Below are positions 1 through 7,841 of a stretch of DNA of 64,000 nucleotides, piece by piece (within the stretch, counting starts at the first letter, position 1; the number at the start of each line of letters is the position of its first letter). This stretch comes from Clostridiales bacterium (GTDB taxonomy: Bacteria; Bacillota; Clostridia; Oscillospirales; CAG-272). The translations under genes and the position numbers were made by a program. Location of the stretch: contig JAEEYP010000025.1 in assembly GCA_016288155.1 (NCBI GenBank), positions 1 to 64,000 on the forward strand, read 5' to 3'. A model generated the notes under the pieces. The model did no database searches, was not told the origin of the DNA, and saw nothing but the letters and a program-made list of their open reading frames with translations.

Positions 1-293
1 ACCGCTTCCACGTCCGCGCCCACCTCCGGCGCCTCCGCAGCGGCGCTGAGCACCGGGTACGGCGCCGCCTCCGCGACCCCCGGCACGCTGACGGCGCAGA
101 CCGCGCATCCCTCCGTGTGGGACAGCGAGAAACGGACCGGATTGCCGACGCAGTACGGCTTGCCGCCGGGCATCCGCCCGAATTCCGGCAGTATTCCGCC
201 GCACAGCGCGGCGATCATCTCGTCGCGCAGGCGGATCCCCGCCTCATGCTGCGAGGCGCCGGGCGAAAGATACGATATCCCCAGGCAGATCAC
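1..293 (-). CDS. 4'-phosphopantetheinyl transferase, Sfp type (3' end off the left edge)
   Basis: This is the N-terminal 97 residues of a gene that runs off the left edge. It would transfer the phosphopantetheine arm of CoA to a serine of carrier proteins. The translation shows the Sfp-like order GKPY, then FSLSHTEG, then CAVS, then VGADVE, where the last Asp is the first metal ligand of the family. The C-terminal half with the KEA motif is not in the window. The start is GTG at 293-291, preceded on the minus strand by GGAAGGGAGA at good spacing. An acyl carrier protein gene lies 1.8 kb away at 1858-2085 and is a plausible substrate (inference). Confidence 0.82.
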   Translation of the reverse strand, partial: MICLGISYLSPGASQHEAGIRLRDEMIAALCGGILPEFGRMPGGKPYCVGNPVRFSLSHTEGCAVCAVSVPGVAEAAPYPVLSAAAEAPEVGADVEA

Positions 294-344
294 GCGCGTC
301 TCCCTTCCGTCCCGCAAAAACCGTGGAACTGATGCATAAAGACC

Positions 345-373
345 TTTACAACTCGTACCGTTTCGTGTATAAT
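345..373 (+). promoter_or_regulatory. sigma-A-type promoter for the cytidylate kinase-like gene
   Basis: TTTACA (345-350), a 17-base spacer and TATAAT (368-373) lie 36 bases before the start codon at 409. Confidence 0.8.
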
Positions 374-408
374 AGAGAAAAACGATCTCCCAAAGCAGGA
401 GGCATCCC

Positions 409-1029
409 ATGTATTCGACCGTTACCATCGCCCGTCAGTACGGCTGCGGAGGCCGCGAGATCGGCCGTCTTCTCTCCGAGCGGCTCGGGATCCCGTGCTA
501 CGACCGCGATCTGATCGCGCTGGCAGCCGAACGGAGCGGACTGAGCGAGGAAGCGCTCGGTTCCGCCGACGAGAAGGCGTCGAGCAGCCTTCTCTACACG
601 CTCGTCATGGGTTCCAACACGGTCCACAGCGGCATCGATCCGTTCAACATGCCCATCAACGACAAGCTTTTCGGTCTCCAGTCGGAGATCATCCGCGAGA
701 TCGCCGACCGCGAGGACTGCATCTTCATTGGACGCTGTGCGGACTACGTCCTCTCCGGCCGCCCGCGCTGCGTCCGCGTCTTCCTGTACGCCGATTTCGA
801 CGCGCGCGTCCGCACGGTCTGCGCCCGGGAATCGCTCGGCGAGAGCGACGCGCGCGATCTCATCATCAAAAGCGACCGCCGCCGCGCCAACTATTACAAT
901 TACTACACCGGGAACCGGTGGGGAAAGCTCGAAAACTACGATCTGTCCGTCTCCACGGACAAGATCGGTCCGGAGGGCGCCGCCGCGCTGATCGCGGAAT
1001 ACGCCCGCCGCGCGTGGGAGAAGCAGTGA
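409..1029 (+). CDS. cytidylate kinase-like family protein
   Basis: The protein has 206 residues and resembles the cytidylate kinase-like family (Cytidylate_kin_2), P-loop proteins related to CMP kinase but without a proven substrate. The N-terminus ITIARQYG-type (here VTIARQYGCGGREIG) replaces the usual Walker A of Cmk. It is followed by LLSERLGIPCYDRDLI, and a GRCADYVL segment lies near residue 107. An AGGAGG site at 397-402 fixes the start. It is monocistronic, between its own promoter and a strong terminator at 1054-1080. It is not the housekeeping cmk, and the physiological role is unknown. Confidence 0.85.
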   Translation: MYSTVTIARQYGCGGREIGRLLSERLGIPCYDRDLIALAAERSGLSEEALGSADEKASSSLLYTLVMGSNTVHSGIDPFNMPINDKLFGLQSEIIREIADREDCIFIGRCADYVLSGRPRCVRVFLYADFDARVRTVCARESLGESDARDLIIKSDRRRANYYNYYTGNRWGKLENYDLSVSTDKIGPEGAAALIAEYARRAWEKQ

Positions 1030-1053
1030 TCCGCGAAGCATACGGACGAGCGG

Positions 1054-1080
1054 AGGGACGCCGGGAGGCGTCCCTTTTTT
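1054..1080 (+). terminator. rho-independent terminator
   Basis: The stem GGGACGCC / GGCGTCCC (1055-1062 with 1067-1074) has a GGGA loop and is followed by six T residues. It ends the cytidylate kinase-like transcript. Confidence 0.9.
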
Positions 1081-1088
1081 GCGGCATG

Positions 1089-1112
1089 AAAAACGGGTGC
1101 CGACGCACCCGT
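1089..1112 (-). terminator. rho-independent terminator of the ACP-glycosyltransferase operon
   Basis: On the minus strand the stem ACGGGTGC / GCACCCGT is followed by TTTTT. The hairpin begins at the last base of the glycosyltransferase stop codon. Confidence 0.85.
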
Positions 1113-1861
1113 TATTTTCCGAATATCCGCACGCGCCACGTCCCGAAATAAAACCGCGGGAGCTGCATCATGCGTCCGATCCGCTTCGGCTCGCGCAGAA
1201 GGCGGTACAGCCATTCGAGTCCGAGGCGGATGAAGATCCGCGGCGCGCGGCGCGCGGTGCCCGCGTAGATGTCGAGCGAACCGCCGAGCCCCAAAAACAG
1301 CCGCACGTCCGGCATGGCGTCCCAATTCCGGGCGATCCAGCGCTCCTGCGCCGGCGCGCCGAAGCAGACGTAAACGATCGCCGCGCCGCTCGCGTTCACC
1401 GCGTCGACGACCGCCGCGTTCGCCTCACCCGACTTCTCGAAATACCCGTCGTGCGTACCGCAGACGCGCAGTCCCGGATGCTGTTCTCTCACGCGCGCCG
1501 CCGCTTCTTCGGCGACGCCGGGCTTCCCGCCGAGAAGATATACCGGCAGCCCGTCTTCCGCCGCGAAAGTGAGCACGCGCTGACCGAGCTCCACCCCGGC
1601 GACCTTCTCCTTGAGCGGCGTACCGAGGATCCGCGCCGCCTTGACGACCCCGATCCCGTCCGGGACGGAAAGGAGCGCGCCGTTCAGGATCTCCCGCAGC
1701 GCGGGATCGGAAAGCGACTTCTGCACGATCTCGGCATTCGGCGTATACACCGCCCCGCCGCGCACGCCCTCCGCCGCTTTCGCGCGCAGAAAATCCGTCG
1801 CCTCGTCCATCGTCACGTTGTCAAACAGGACGCCGCGAACGTCGATCCGCTCGGGCGTCAT
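1112..1861 (-). CDS. tagA: WecG/TagA/CpsF family glycosyltransferase
   Basis: The 249-residue protein belongs to the WecG/TagA/CpsF family. These enzymes transfer N-acetylmannosamine or related sugars from a nucleotide donor to undecaprenyl-PP-GlcNAc in wall teichoic acid or exopolysaccharide synthesis. Family features are NVTMDEATDFL near the N-terminus, YTPNAEIVQKSL, PDGIGVV, LLGGKPGVAEEAA, and VCFGAPAQERWIARN with LGLGGSLD near residues 170-200. The length is normal. The start overlaps the stop of the upstream acyl carrier protein (ATGA), so the two are translationally coupled. No other teichoic acid genes are in the window, so the exact acceptor is unknown. Confidence 0.88.
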   Translation of the reverse strand: MTPERIDVRGVLFDNVTMDEATDFLRAKAAEGVRGGAVYTPNAEIVQKSLSDPALREILNGALLSVPDGIGVVKAARILGTPLKEKVAGVELGQRVLTFAAEDGLPVYLLGGKPGVAEEAAARVREQHPGLRVCGTHDGYFEKSGEANAAVVDAVNASGAAIVYVCFGAPAQERWIARNWDAMPDVRLFLGLGGSLDIYAGTARRAPRIFIRLGLEWLYRLLREPKRIGRMMQLPRFYFGTWRVRIFGK

Positions 1862-2085
1862 TGCGCCTTTTTGCTCAGATACTCGACGATATCGCCGACC
1901 GTGACGAACGTATGGATGTCGTCGTCGCTGATCTCCACGTCGAAATTCTGCTCGCAGAGCAGAACGAGATCCGCCAACTCCAGAGAATTGATCCCCAGAT
2001 CGTTCACCAGTTCCGCCGACGGCGTGACGTCGTCCGCCTTGACGGAAAGTTCCTCGACGAGCAGCTCCTTAACTTTCTCAAACAT
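1858..2085 (-). CDS. acyl carrier protein
   Basis: A 75-residue four-helix carrier protein. The phosphopantetheine attachment serine lies in LGINSLEL at about residue 34; the Asp that usually precedes this Ser is Asn here. The size and acidic composition fit ACP. It is the first gene of a two-gene operon with the TagA-type glycosyltransferase, not next to fatty-acid synthesis genes, so it may serve a specialised pathway such as lipid or glycan modification (inference). A phosphopantetheinyl transferase lies nearby at the left edge. Confidence 0.9.
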   Translation of the reverse strand: MFEKVKELLVEELSVKADDVTPSAELVNDLGINSLELADLVLLCEQNFDVEISDDDIHTFVTVGDIVEYLSKKAQ

Positions 2086-2166
2086 ATCTTCTTCTCATCC
2101 TTCCCGGCGCCCGGCACGCGGGCGCGTATGTCAAATTTGTTCTCGGGAACCCGATACAACAATATC

Positions 2167-2195
2167 ATTATAGAATGCCCCGCCGTATTTGTCAA
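2167..2195 (-). promoter_or_regulatory. promoter of the ACP-tagA operon
   Basis: On the minus strand TTGACA (2195-2190), a 17-base spacer and TATAAT (2172-2167) match the sigma-A consensus perfectly. Confidence 0.9.
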
Positions 2196-2247
2196 GGATT
2201 TTTTTCGCATCCGGCGCCGCGCGGGGAAAAAAAATCCGCGCGCGCCC

Positions 2248-2276
2248 TTGCATTCCGCCGGCGGATACGCTATAAT
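2248..2276 (+). promoter_or_regulatory. promoter of the isomerase/epimerase operon
   Basis: TTGCAT (2248-2253), a 17-base spacer and TATAAT (2271-2276), divergent from the ACP promoter. Confidence 0.8.
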
Positions 2277-2344
2277 GTACGTGAGCGGCGCGGAAAAATC
2301 CCCGTACCGCCGCAAATACAGGATCGGAAGGAGAACCTGACACC

Positions 2345-3202
2345 ATGAAACTCAGCGTATCTTCCTACAGTTTCGGCAGTTACACCTCGCCGGATAAGCT
2401 CGGCATCCTCGGCGTCATCGACAGCGCGGCGGAGATGGGCTTCGACGGGATCGAATTCAGCGAAGGAGGCTGGGCGCAGGAGCCCGACATCGCCAAGCGT
2501 ATCCGTGAGCGCGCGGCGGAGCGGGGACTGGAGATCCCCTCTTTCTGCGTCGGCGCGGATTTTCTGAACGGGAGCGGCGGCGATATCAAAGAGGAGATCC
2601 GCCGCGTCTGCAAGAAGGTGGACTTCGCCGCCGAGCTCGGCGCGAAGCACATGCGCCACGATATCACGGGCGGCTTCAAGGGCCGCAAAGTCTGCCGCGG
2701 CTATGACGACGCGATTGCCGTCATAGCGCCCGCCGTGCGCGAGGTCACGAAGTACGCCGAACAGAAGGGCGTCGTCACGATGACGGAAAACCACGGCTTC
2801 TTCTCGCAGGACGCGCGCCGCGTGGAAAAGCTCATCAACGCCGTAGGACATGAAAACTTCGGCGCGCTCGTCGATATCGGCAACTTCATGTGCGCGGATG
2901 AGGAACCGACGATCTCCGTCGGCATCATGGCGCCGTACGCGCGCCACGTCCACGCGAAGGACTTCCACTACAAGAGCGGTATGAGCGTCGATCCGGGTTC
3001 CGGCTGGTTCCGCACGCGCGCCGGGAATTATCTCCGCGGCGCCATCATCGGCCACGGCGAGGCGAACGTGGCACAGTCCGTCCGCATCCTGAAGGGCGTC
3101 GGCTACGACGGATACCTGTCCATCGAATTCGAGGGGATGGAGGACAATCTGCTCGGTATCCGGCTCGGACGCGAGAACCTCCTGCGCTTCCTCGAGGCAT
3201 GA
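2345..3202 (+). CDS. sugar phosphate isomerase/epimerase (xylose isomerase-like TIM barrel)
   Basis: A 285-residue protein of the AP-endonuclease-2/xylose isomerase-like TIM-barrel superfamily, which isomerises or epimerises sugars using a divalent metal. Metal-ligand positions visible are the Glu of FDGIEFSEGG, Glu and His of VTMTENHG, Asp of ALVDIGNFM with the later HVHAKDFHYK, and the final Glu of YLSIEFEGME. The length is typical. It has a good AAGGAG site and its own promoter. The next gene overlaps it by four bases. The substrate cannot be read from sequence. Confidence 0.85.
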   Translation: MKLSVSSYSFGSYTSPDKLGILGVIDSAAEMGFDGIEFSEGGWAQEPDIAKRIRERAAERGLEIPSFCVGADFLNGSGGDIKEEIRRVCKKVDFAAELGAKHMRHDITGGFKGRKVCRGYDDAIAVIAPAVREVTKYAEQKGVVTMTENHGFFSQDARRVEKLINAVGHENFGALVDIGNFMCADEEPTISVGIMAPYARHVHAKDFHYKSGMSVDPGSGWFRTRAGNYLRGAIIGHGEANVAQSVRILKGVGYDGYLSIEFEGMEDNLLGIRLGRENLLRFLEA

Positions 3203-3825
3203 GCGAAAAAAGATCGTCACCGCGGCGGCGCATGGCCGTCGCGGTGACCGTCGTCTGCCTGATCGGCGCCGCGAGCTGGTTTTTGCTCCAGCATCCCGAA
3301 TGGTTCGAGAGGCGTCCCGCCGCGCCGGCGGTGACCTCCCGGTATTCCGACACGCTCACGAGCTATATCTTCTACGAGCCGGACTATTCCCGGGACGTGA
3401 CGAAGGTCGAGGAATATATGGAACTCGACCGGTATATCCATATCCAGCGGGGCGCGGAGAATTTCGCCGTTACCGACGGCGACTGCGCTTCCTGGGGCGA
3501 GGATATCGAATTCTTCGGGCGGTATTTCGCGGCGGCGATCGCCGGGGACGCCGAAACGTATAATTCCCTGTTCACCGAGGCATACTACCGCACGAACGAA
3601 CCGTACGAGCGCTTCGCGCCGCAGATGATCTACGGGATCACGCTCGAAAAACAGAGCGAAACGGATTCCTCGTACGTGTACGACGTGACGTACGCGATCT
3701 ACCGCAACGACGGGACGCTGCGCAACGACGTCGGCTCCGATGCGTTCCGCACGCTGATCTTCACGCTCAAGCGGGAAAACGGCGCGCTCCGCATCGACAG
3801 CGTCGATTTTTACCGCGTCGGCTGA
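3199..3825 (+). CDS. membrane-anchored hypothetical protein
   Basis: The 208-residue protein is not recognised as a named family. A basic start (KRSSPRRR) leads into one transmembrane segment at about residues 10-30, followed by an acidic, tyrosine-rich extracytoplasmic domain with no cysteine motif. The likely topology is a single-pass anchor with the C-terminal domain outside. It starts inside the stop of the isomerase/epimerase gene (ATGA), so it is translated from the same operon. Confidence 0.6.
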   Translation: MSEKRSSPRRRMAVAVTVVCLIGAASWFLLQHPEWFERRPAAPAVTSRYSDTLTSYIFYEPDYSRDVTKVEEYMELDRYIHIQRGAENFAVTDGDCASWGEDIEFFGRYFAAAIAGDAETYNSLFTEAYYRTNEPYERFAPQMIYGITLEKQSETDSSYVYDVTYAIYRNDGTLRNDVGSDAFRTLIFTLKRENGALRIDSVDFYRVG

Positions 3826-3840
3826 CGGCGCGGGGCGGGG

Positions 3841-4110
3841 GTGCTTTGCCGCTTGACCTTTACGGACTGGCTGCCCGTTTTGTGGGGCGCCGTGATCCTG
3901 ATCGCGCTCTTCCTCGCCCGCCATGGGGAGAAAGGGACGCCCGCGCGCGTCCTCGGCGCCTCCTGCGCCGCCCTTCTCGCGGCGCTCGCCGGATTCCCCG
4001 CCCGGCGGCAGGCGCTCGTCTTTCTCGCGCTGTACGGGATCGCCGCCGCCGTCCGGATGGGCGTCCGTCGTATTGCCGGGCGGCGCTCTCGCAGAGCGCG
4101 TTCCGAATGA
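3841..4110 (+). CDS. small hydrophobic membrane protein
   Basis: An 89-residue protein with a GTG start at 3841, 15 bases after the previous stop. Two or three hydrophobic segments (about residues 10-25, 38-52 and 58-72) end in a very basic tail. No family is recognised. It is the last gene before a terminator and completes the three-gene operon that begins at 2345. The ribosome site is only G-rich, so the exact start is uncertain. Confidence 0.5.
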   Translation: MLCRLTFTDWLPVLWGAVILIALFLARHGEKGTPARVLGASCAALLAALAGFPARRQALVFLALYGIAAAVRMGVRRIAGRRSRRARSE

Positions 4111-4122
4111 CCGTTTTTCCCT

Positions 4123-4154
4123 CCCCCGGCGGACGACTCCCGCCGGGGCTTTTT
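4123..4154 (+). terminator. rho-independent terminator
   Basis: CCCCGGCGG (4124-4132) pairs with CCGCCGGGG (4140-4148), followed by CTTTTT. Confidence 0.9.
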
Positions 4155-4215
4155 CATGCGGAAAACGGCCGGCGCGCCGGAAACGGCGCGGGAAGCAAAA
4201 TTTACAGATTGTTTA

Positions 4216-4244
4216 TTGCAATTACGCAAAAAATCCTGTAGTAT
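4216..4244 (+). promoter_or_regulatory. promoter of the DUF5685-DnaJ operon
   Basis: TTGCAA (4216-4221), a 17-base spacer and TAGTAT (4239-4244). The predicted transcript start near 4251 lies after every upstream in-frame codon that could extend the next gene, which limits its possible starts to 4295 or 4328. Confidence 0.6.
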
Positions 4245-4294
4245 ATTGGAACGGACGCCGCGCGGGGCATCGCCCCGCGGAAAGGAGGCCGCCC

Positions 4295-5281
4295 ACGTTC
4301 GGATACGTACGCCCGCTCGTCGGGGAAATGAAGGTCAGTGAAAACGAGCTGTACCGCGCTCTCTACTGCGGACTGTGCCGTGCCATGGGACGGCAGACCG
4401 GCTGCCTCTCCCGCCTCTCGCTCAGTTATGATTTCGTCTTTCTCTGCGCGTTCCGCGCGGCGCTGACGAAAACGGAGCTGACGATCGGGCGGCACCGGTG
4501 CGCCGTGCATCCGCTCGTTCCCCGCGCCATGGCGGAGGAGGATCCCGTCCTGACGTACGCCGCCCGCGCGGCGGCATATCTTCAGGAAGCGAAGGTGGAG
4601 GACGACCTCGCCGACGAACGCGGCGCGCGCCGCGCCGCGGCACGGCTCCTCTCCCCCGCCGCCCGCTCCGTCCGCCGCCGCGCCGAGAAAGCGCAGAGAA
4701 AGGCGGGCGGCGCTCTCTGCGACTGGCGGGAAACGCTCGCCGGACCGCTCGGACGCCTGTCGGCGCTGGAGAAGACCGGATGCGATTCCATCGACGAAAC
4801 GGCCGCCTGCTTCGGCGAGCTGCTCGGCGCCGTATTCGCCGGGGAGCTCACGGGACGGGAGGAGAAGATCGCCCGCGCGGCGGGCGACGCCGTCGGGCGC
4901 TTCATCTACGTCGCGGACGCCGCCGACGACGCGGCGGACGACTGCGCCGCGGGACGGTACAATCCGATCGTGCGCCGCTACGGCGCGCAGTGCATCGGGT
5001 CCCGGGAGGCGACGGACGCGCGGGGACGCACGGCGGTACGCCCCCGGCTCGCCCTCCCCATCGCGGAGAGCCTGTACGCCGCGGCGCTGCACGAACTGAA
5101 CCGTCTCGCGCAGGCGGAAGCGCTCATCGATCCGACCGGGACGCAGCCGGAGGTACTCGGGATCGTGCGCAATATCGTCTATCTCGGGATCCCCGCGCAG
5201 CTCCGCCGTGTGCTCGCGCTGCCGGAGCATCCCTTCGCGGCAGAAGATCCGCCGCCCGCACGGGCGCGGGATCCGGAATAA
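4295..5281 (+). CDS. DUF5685 family protein, apparent ACG start
   Basis: The 328-residue protein matches the DUF5685 family of Clostridia, helical proteins of unknown function with a cysteine-containing N-terminus (FGYVRP, then [10 protein letters not shown]) and a later D-rich helix [11 protein letters not shown]. Family members begin with Met-Phe-Gly-Tyr-Val. Here the codon before FGYV is ACG at 4295, six bases after an ideal AGGAGG (4283-4288), and no ATG, GTG or TTG lies in frame in the leader. The first in-frame ATG (4328) would remove the conserved N-terminus. It is first in an operon with a DnaJ-like protein and a membrane protein. The family is reasonably sure; the start is an inference. 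Confidence 0.72.
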   Translation, partial: TFGYVRPLVGEMKVSENELYRALYCGLCRAMGRQTGCLSRLSLSYDFVFLCAFRAALTKTELTIGRHRCAVHPLVPRAMAEEDPVLTYAARAAAYLQEAKVEDDLADERGARRAAARLLSPAARSVRRRAEKAQRKAGGALCDWRETLAGPLGRLSALEKTGCDSIDETAACFGELLGAVFAGELTGREEKIARAAGDAVGRFIYVADAADDAADDCAAGRYNPIVRRYGAQCIGSREATDARGRTAVRPRLALPIAESLYAAALHELNRLAQAEALIDPTGTQPEVLGIVRNIVYLGIPAQLRRVLALPEHPFAAEDPPPARARDPE

Positions 5282-5294
5282 GCAAGGAGACGCA

Positions 5295-5903
5295 ATGAAA
5301 GATCCGTATACAGTCCTCGGCGTGCCGCGCGACGCGACGGATGAGGAGATCAAGAAGGCCTACCGCGCGCTGGCGCGCAAATACCATCCGGACAATTACG
5401 CGGGCAGCACGCTGGCGGACGTCGCCGAGGAAAAAATGAAAGAGGTCAACGAGGCGTACGACGCGATCCAGAAGTACCGCGCCTCCGGCGCCGGGGACAC
5501 GGCGTACGCGCAGGCGGAGGACGAAAGCGCCTTCTCGGACTTCGCCGAGGTACGGCGCCTCCTTCACGAAGGTATGTACTCCGATGCGGAGCTGATCCTC
5601 GACGCGGCGCCGCTCGGCGCGCGGAACGCCGAATGGAATTATCTCAAGGGCTGCGTGCTCATGCAGCGCGGCTTCGTTTTCGACGCGCAGAAGTACATCG
5701 AGACGGCGTGCTACATGGACCCGTCCAATCCGGAATACAACGCCGCGCGCAGCCGGATGCGCGCGGGGACCTCGCAGTACGAAAACGCCTACCGCACCTC
5801 CCCCTGCGCCGGGAACTGCTCCGTGTGCGATCTCTGTTCCTCCCTGCTCTGTGCAGACTGTCTGTGCGAATGCTGCGGCGGCGATCTGATCCGCTGCTGC
5901 TGA
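5295..5903 (+). CDS. DnaJ (J-domain) protein with a cysteine-rich tail
   Basis: A 202-residue protein. Residues 1-65 are a J domain ([25 protein letters not shown] motif in KYHPDN) that would stimulate an Hsp70/DnaK ATPase. A middle helical region of TPR-like character follows ([23 protein letters not shown]). The last 30 residues hold about ten cysteines in CxxC and CC pairs, possibly a metal site. The glycine-rich and zinc-finger domains of true DnaJ are absent, so this is a specialised co-chaperone. The start at 5295 follows AAGGAGA. It sits 13 bases after the DUF5685 gene. Confidence 0.88.
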   Translation: MKDPYTVLGVPRDATDEEIKKAYRALARKYHPDNYAGSTLADVAEEKMKEVNEAYDAIQKYRASGAGDTAYAQAEDESAFSDFAEVRRLLHEGMYSDAELILDAAPLGARNAEWNYLKGCVLMQRGFVFDAQKYIETACYMDPSNPEYNAARSRMRAGTSQYENAYRTSPCAGNCSVCDLCSSLLCADCLCECCGGDLIRCC

Positions 5904-5913
5904 AGGAGTATCT

Positions 5914-6465
5914 ATGGCTGTGAAACGTTCCGGGGCGGCCGCCGCCCTCCGTACAAGGCGCCTGACCGCCTGCGGCATCCTCTGCGCGCTCGGCGTCGTG
6001 ATGATGTATCTCGGCGCCGTGACCGACATACTCGATCTGACGATGATGATGCTCTCCTCGCTCTGCATCGCGTTCGCCGTGATCGAGATCGGCGTCCGCT
6101 GGGCGTGGCTCATCTGGGGCGTCACGGCGGCGCTCTGCCTGCTTTTGCTCCCCTCCAAAACGATCGCGCTCCTCTATCTCCTCGGCGGGATGTATCCGAT
6201 CGCCAAATCCGCCTTCGAGCGGCTGCATCCCGTTCTGTGCTGGGTGCTCAAATTCTCCATGTTCAACACCGTCCAGCTCTTCTTCATCCTTCTCGCCCAG
6301 AAGGTGCTCGGACTGAGCGGCGAGGGATACGAGTTCATCGCCGCGGACATGCTCGTCAACAACGTCGTCTTCCTGCTCTACGACTTCGCACTGACGGCGT
6401 GCATCACCCTGTATCTGCTCCGGCTGCGCAAGCGCATGAAGCTGCCGAAGCTGCGCGAGGAATGA
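5914..6465 (+). CDS. multi-spanning membrane protein, unknown function
   Basis: The 183-residue protein has about five hydrophobic helices from residue 18 to residue 170, with basic ends (KRSGAAAALRTRR at the start, RLRKRMKLPKLREE at the end). It resembles uncharacterised small Clostridia membrane proteins, but no function can be named. It lies ten bases after the DnaJ-like gene and is the last gene of that operon, directly before a terminator. Confidence 0.6.
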   Translation: MAVKRSGAAAALRTRRLTACGILCALGVVMMYLGAVTDILDLTMMMLSSLCIAFAVIEIGVRWAWLIWGVTAALCLLLLPSKTIALLYLLGGMYPIAKSAFERLHPVLCWVLKFSMFNTVQLFFILLAQKVLGLSGEGYEFIAADMLVNNVVFLLYDFALTACITLYLLRLRKRMKLPKLREE

Positions 6466-6471
6466 GAGAAC

Positions 6472-6500
6472 GGCGGGGATCCCCCGCCCTCTTCTTTTTT
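6472..6500 (+). terminator. rho-independent terminator
   Basis: GGCGGGG (6472-6478) pairs with CCCCGCC (6482-6488), followed by a T-rich run ending in six T residues. Confidence 0.88.
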
Positions 6501-6577
6501 CCCGCGTTTTTCCGCGCGCCGGATCGCCGGGGAGGACGGAAGCGACCGATTTTTTCACGGGAAGCGCAAAGAAAAAG

Positions 6578-6607
6578 TTGACAAAGCGCGGTAAACGGTA
6601 GTATAAT
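6578..6607 (+). promoter_or_regulatory. promoter of the yicC-gmk-priA housekeeping operon
   Basis: TTGACA (6578-6583), an 18-base spacer and TATAAT (6602-6607). Confidence 0.88.
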
Positions 6608-6664
6608 ATAGATAACTATGGATCGAAGGAGCGGACCTTCCCATCGGGAGCGTCCCAAAACACA

Positions 6665-7558
6665 ATGCTGAAAAGTATGACCGCCTTCGGCCGCGCCCGC
6701 GGCCTGTCCGCCTCCGGTACCAAGGACATCACGGCGGAGATCAAGAGCGTGAACAGCCGCTTTCTCGACTGTACCGTCCGGCTGCCCCGCATGTACTCCT
6801 TCCTTGAGGAAAAGATCAAGGCGTATCTGACGCAGCGCGGAATCGTCCGCGGGAAGATCGAGGTCTATATCGGCGTCGACGTCCTTCAGCAGGACGGCGC
6901 GGAGATCTCGCTCGACCGCGCGGTCGCACGCTCCTATCTCGCCGCGCTGTACGCGCTGCGCGACGAATTCCACCTCAAGGACGACATCTCCGTCATGTCC
7001 GTCGCCGCCAACCGCGATCTCTTCCAGACGCAGAAGGCGGAGGACGACATGGAACAGGACTGGAAAGACGTGCTCTCCGTCCTCTCCGCCGCCGTAGACG
7101 CATTCATCGCCCAAAGAGAACGCGAAGGGGAGAACCTGAGCGCCGACATCTCCCGCAAGACGGAGAATCTCCGCGCCTGCGCCCGGGAGATCGCCGCCAT
7201 CTCCGCCGCGGACGTGAACGCCTACCGGGACAAGCTGGAAGGGCGGATCCGCCAGATCCTCGACGACGCGTCGCTGCACATCGACGACAACCGTATCCTG
7301 ACCGAGGTCGCGCTCTTTGCCGACCGCGTCGCCATCGACGAGGAGCTCGTCCGGCTCGAATCCCATTTCCAGGCGATGGAGGAAATTTTGAGCAGTCCGG
7401 AGGCCGCCGGCCGCCGCCTCGATTTCCTGCTTCAGGAAATGAACCGCGAGACGAACACGATCGGCTCCAAGGTCAGCAACGCCGCCATCGCGCGGATCGT
7501 CGTCGATATGAAATGCGAGCTGGAAAAGATCCGCGAGCAGATCCAGAATATCGAATAA
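6665..7558 (+). CDS. yicC: YicC family endoribonuclease
   Basis: A 297-residue protein with the YicC N-terminus (MLKSMTAFGRARG) and the DUF1732 C-terminus (RRLDFLLQEMNRETNTIGSK, then IARIVVDMKCELEKIREQIQN). YicC of E. coli is an endoribonuclease that degrades some small RNAs; the activity is assumed by homology. The ATG at 6665 gives the family-standard N-terminus but lacks a strong ribosome site (GGGAG is 15 bases away). A short upstream frame, 6618-6671, overlaps this start. It is the first gene of the conserved yicC-remA-gmk-rpoZ block. Confidence 0.92.
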   Translation: MLKSMTAFGRARGLSASGTKDITAEIKSVNSRFLDCTVRLPRMYSFLEEKIKAYLTQRGIVRGKIEVYIGVDVLQQDGAEISLDRAVARSYLAALYALRDEFHLKDDISVMSVAANRDLFQTQKAEDDMEQDWKDVLSVLSAAVDAFIAQREREGENLSADISRKTENLRACAREIAAISAADVNAYRDKLEGRIRQILDDASLHIDDNRILTEVALFADRVAIDEELVRLESHFQAMEEILSSPEAAGRRLDFLLQEMNRETNTIGSKVSNAAIARIVVDMKCELEKIREQIQNIE

Positions 7559-7586
7559 CGCCACCGACGCGAGGTATACCGGGACC

Positions 7587-7841
7587 ATGAAATTCATCAA
7601 CATCGGCTACTCCAACCTGATCGCCGCGGAGAGGATCATCGCGCTGGCTTCCCCCGATTCCGCGCCGCTCCGCCGCCTGATCCAGGACAGCCGCGACAGT
7701 GGACGCGCCATCGACTGTACCTGCGGAAAGAAAACGAAATCCGTCCTCATCATGGACAGCGACCACGTGATCCTGTCCGCGCTGGCGCCGGACGTCCTCG
7801 CCGCCCGTATCGACGGCGCGCCGGAGGAGGATGCCGAATGA
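7587..7841 (+). CDS. remA: extracellular matrix regulatory protein RemA (DUF370)
   Basis: An 84-residue member of the RemA/DUF370 family, DNA-binding ring-forming regulators of matrix and osmoprotection genes in Bacillus. Diagnostic segments are INIGYSNLIAAERIIAL, PLRRLIQDSRDSG and IDCTCGKKTKSVLIMDSDHVILSAL. Length and position between yicC and gmk are as in other Firmicutes. Its stop overlaps the gmk start (ATGA). Confidence 0.92.
   Translation: MKFINIGYSNLIAAERIIALASPDSAPLRRLIQDSRDSGRAIDCTCGKKTKSVLIMDSDHVILSALAPDVLAARIDGAPEEDAE

Noticed and set aside
4257-4280. GC-rich hairpin (CGCGGGGC with GCCCCGCG) before the DUF5685 ribosome site, considered as a riboswitch or terminator
   Set aside because: Only one short stem with no T-run and no conserved aptamer features; it may slow translation but no class can be named.
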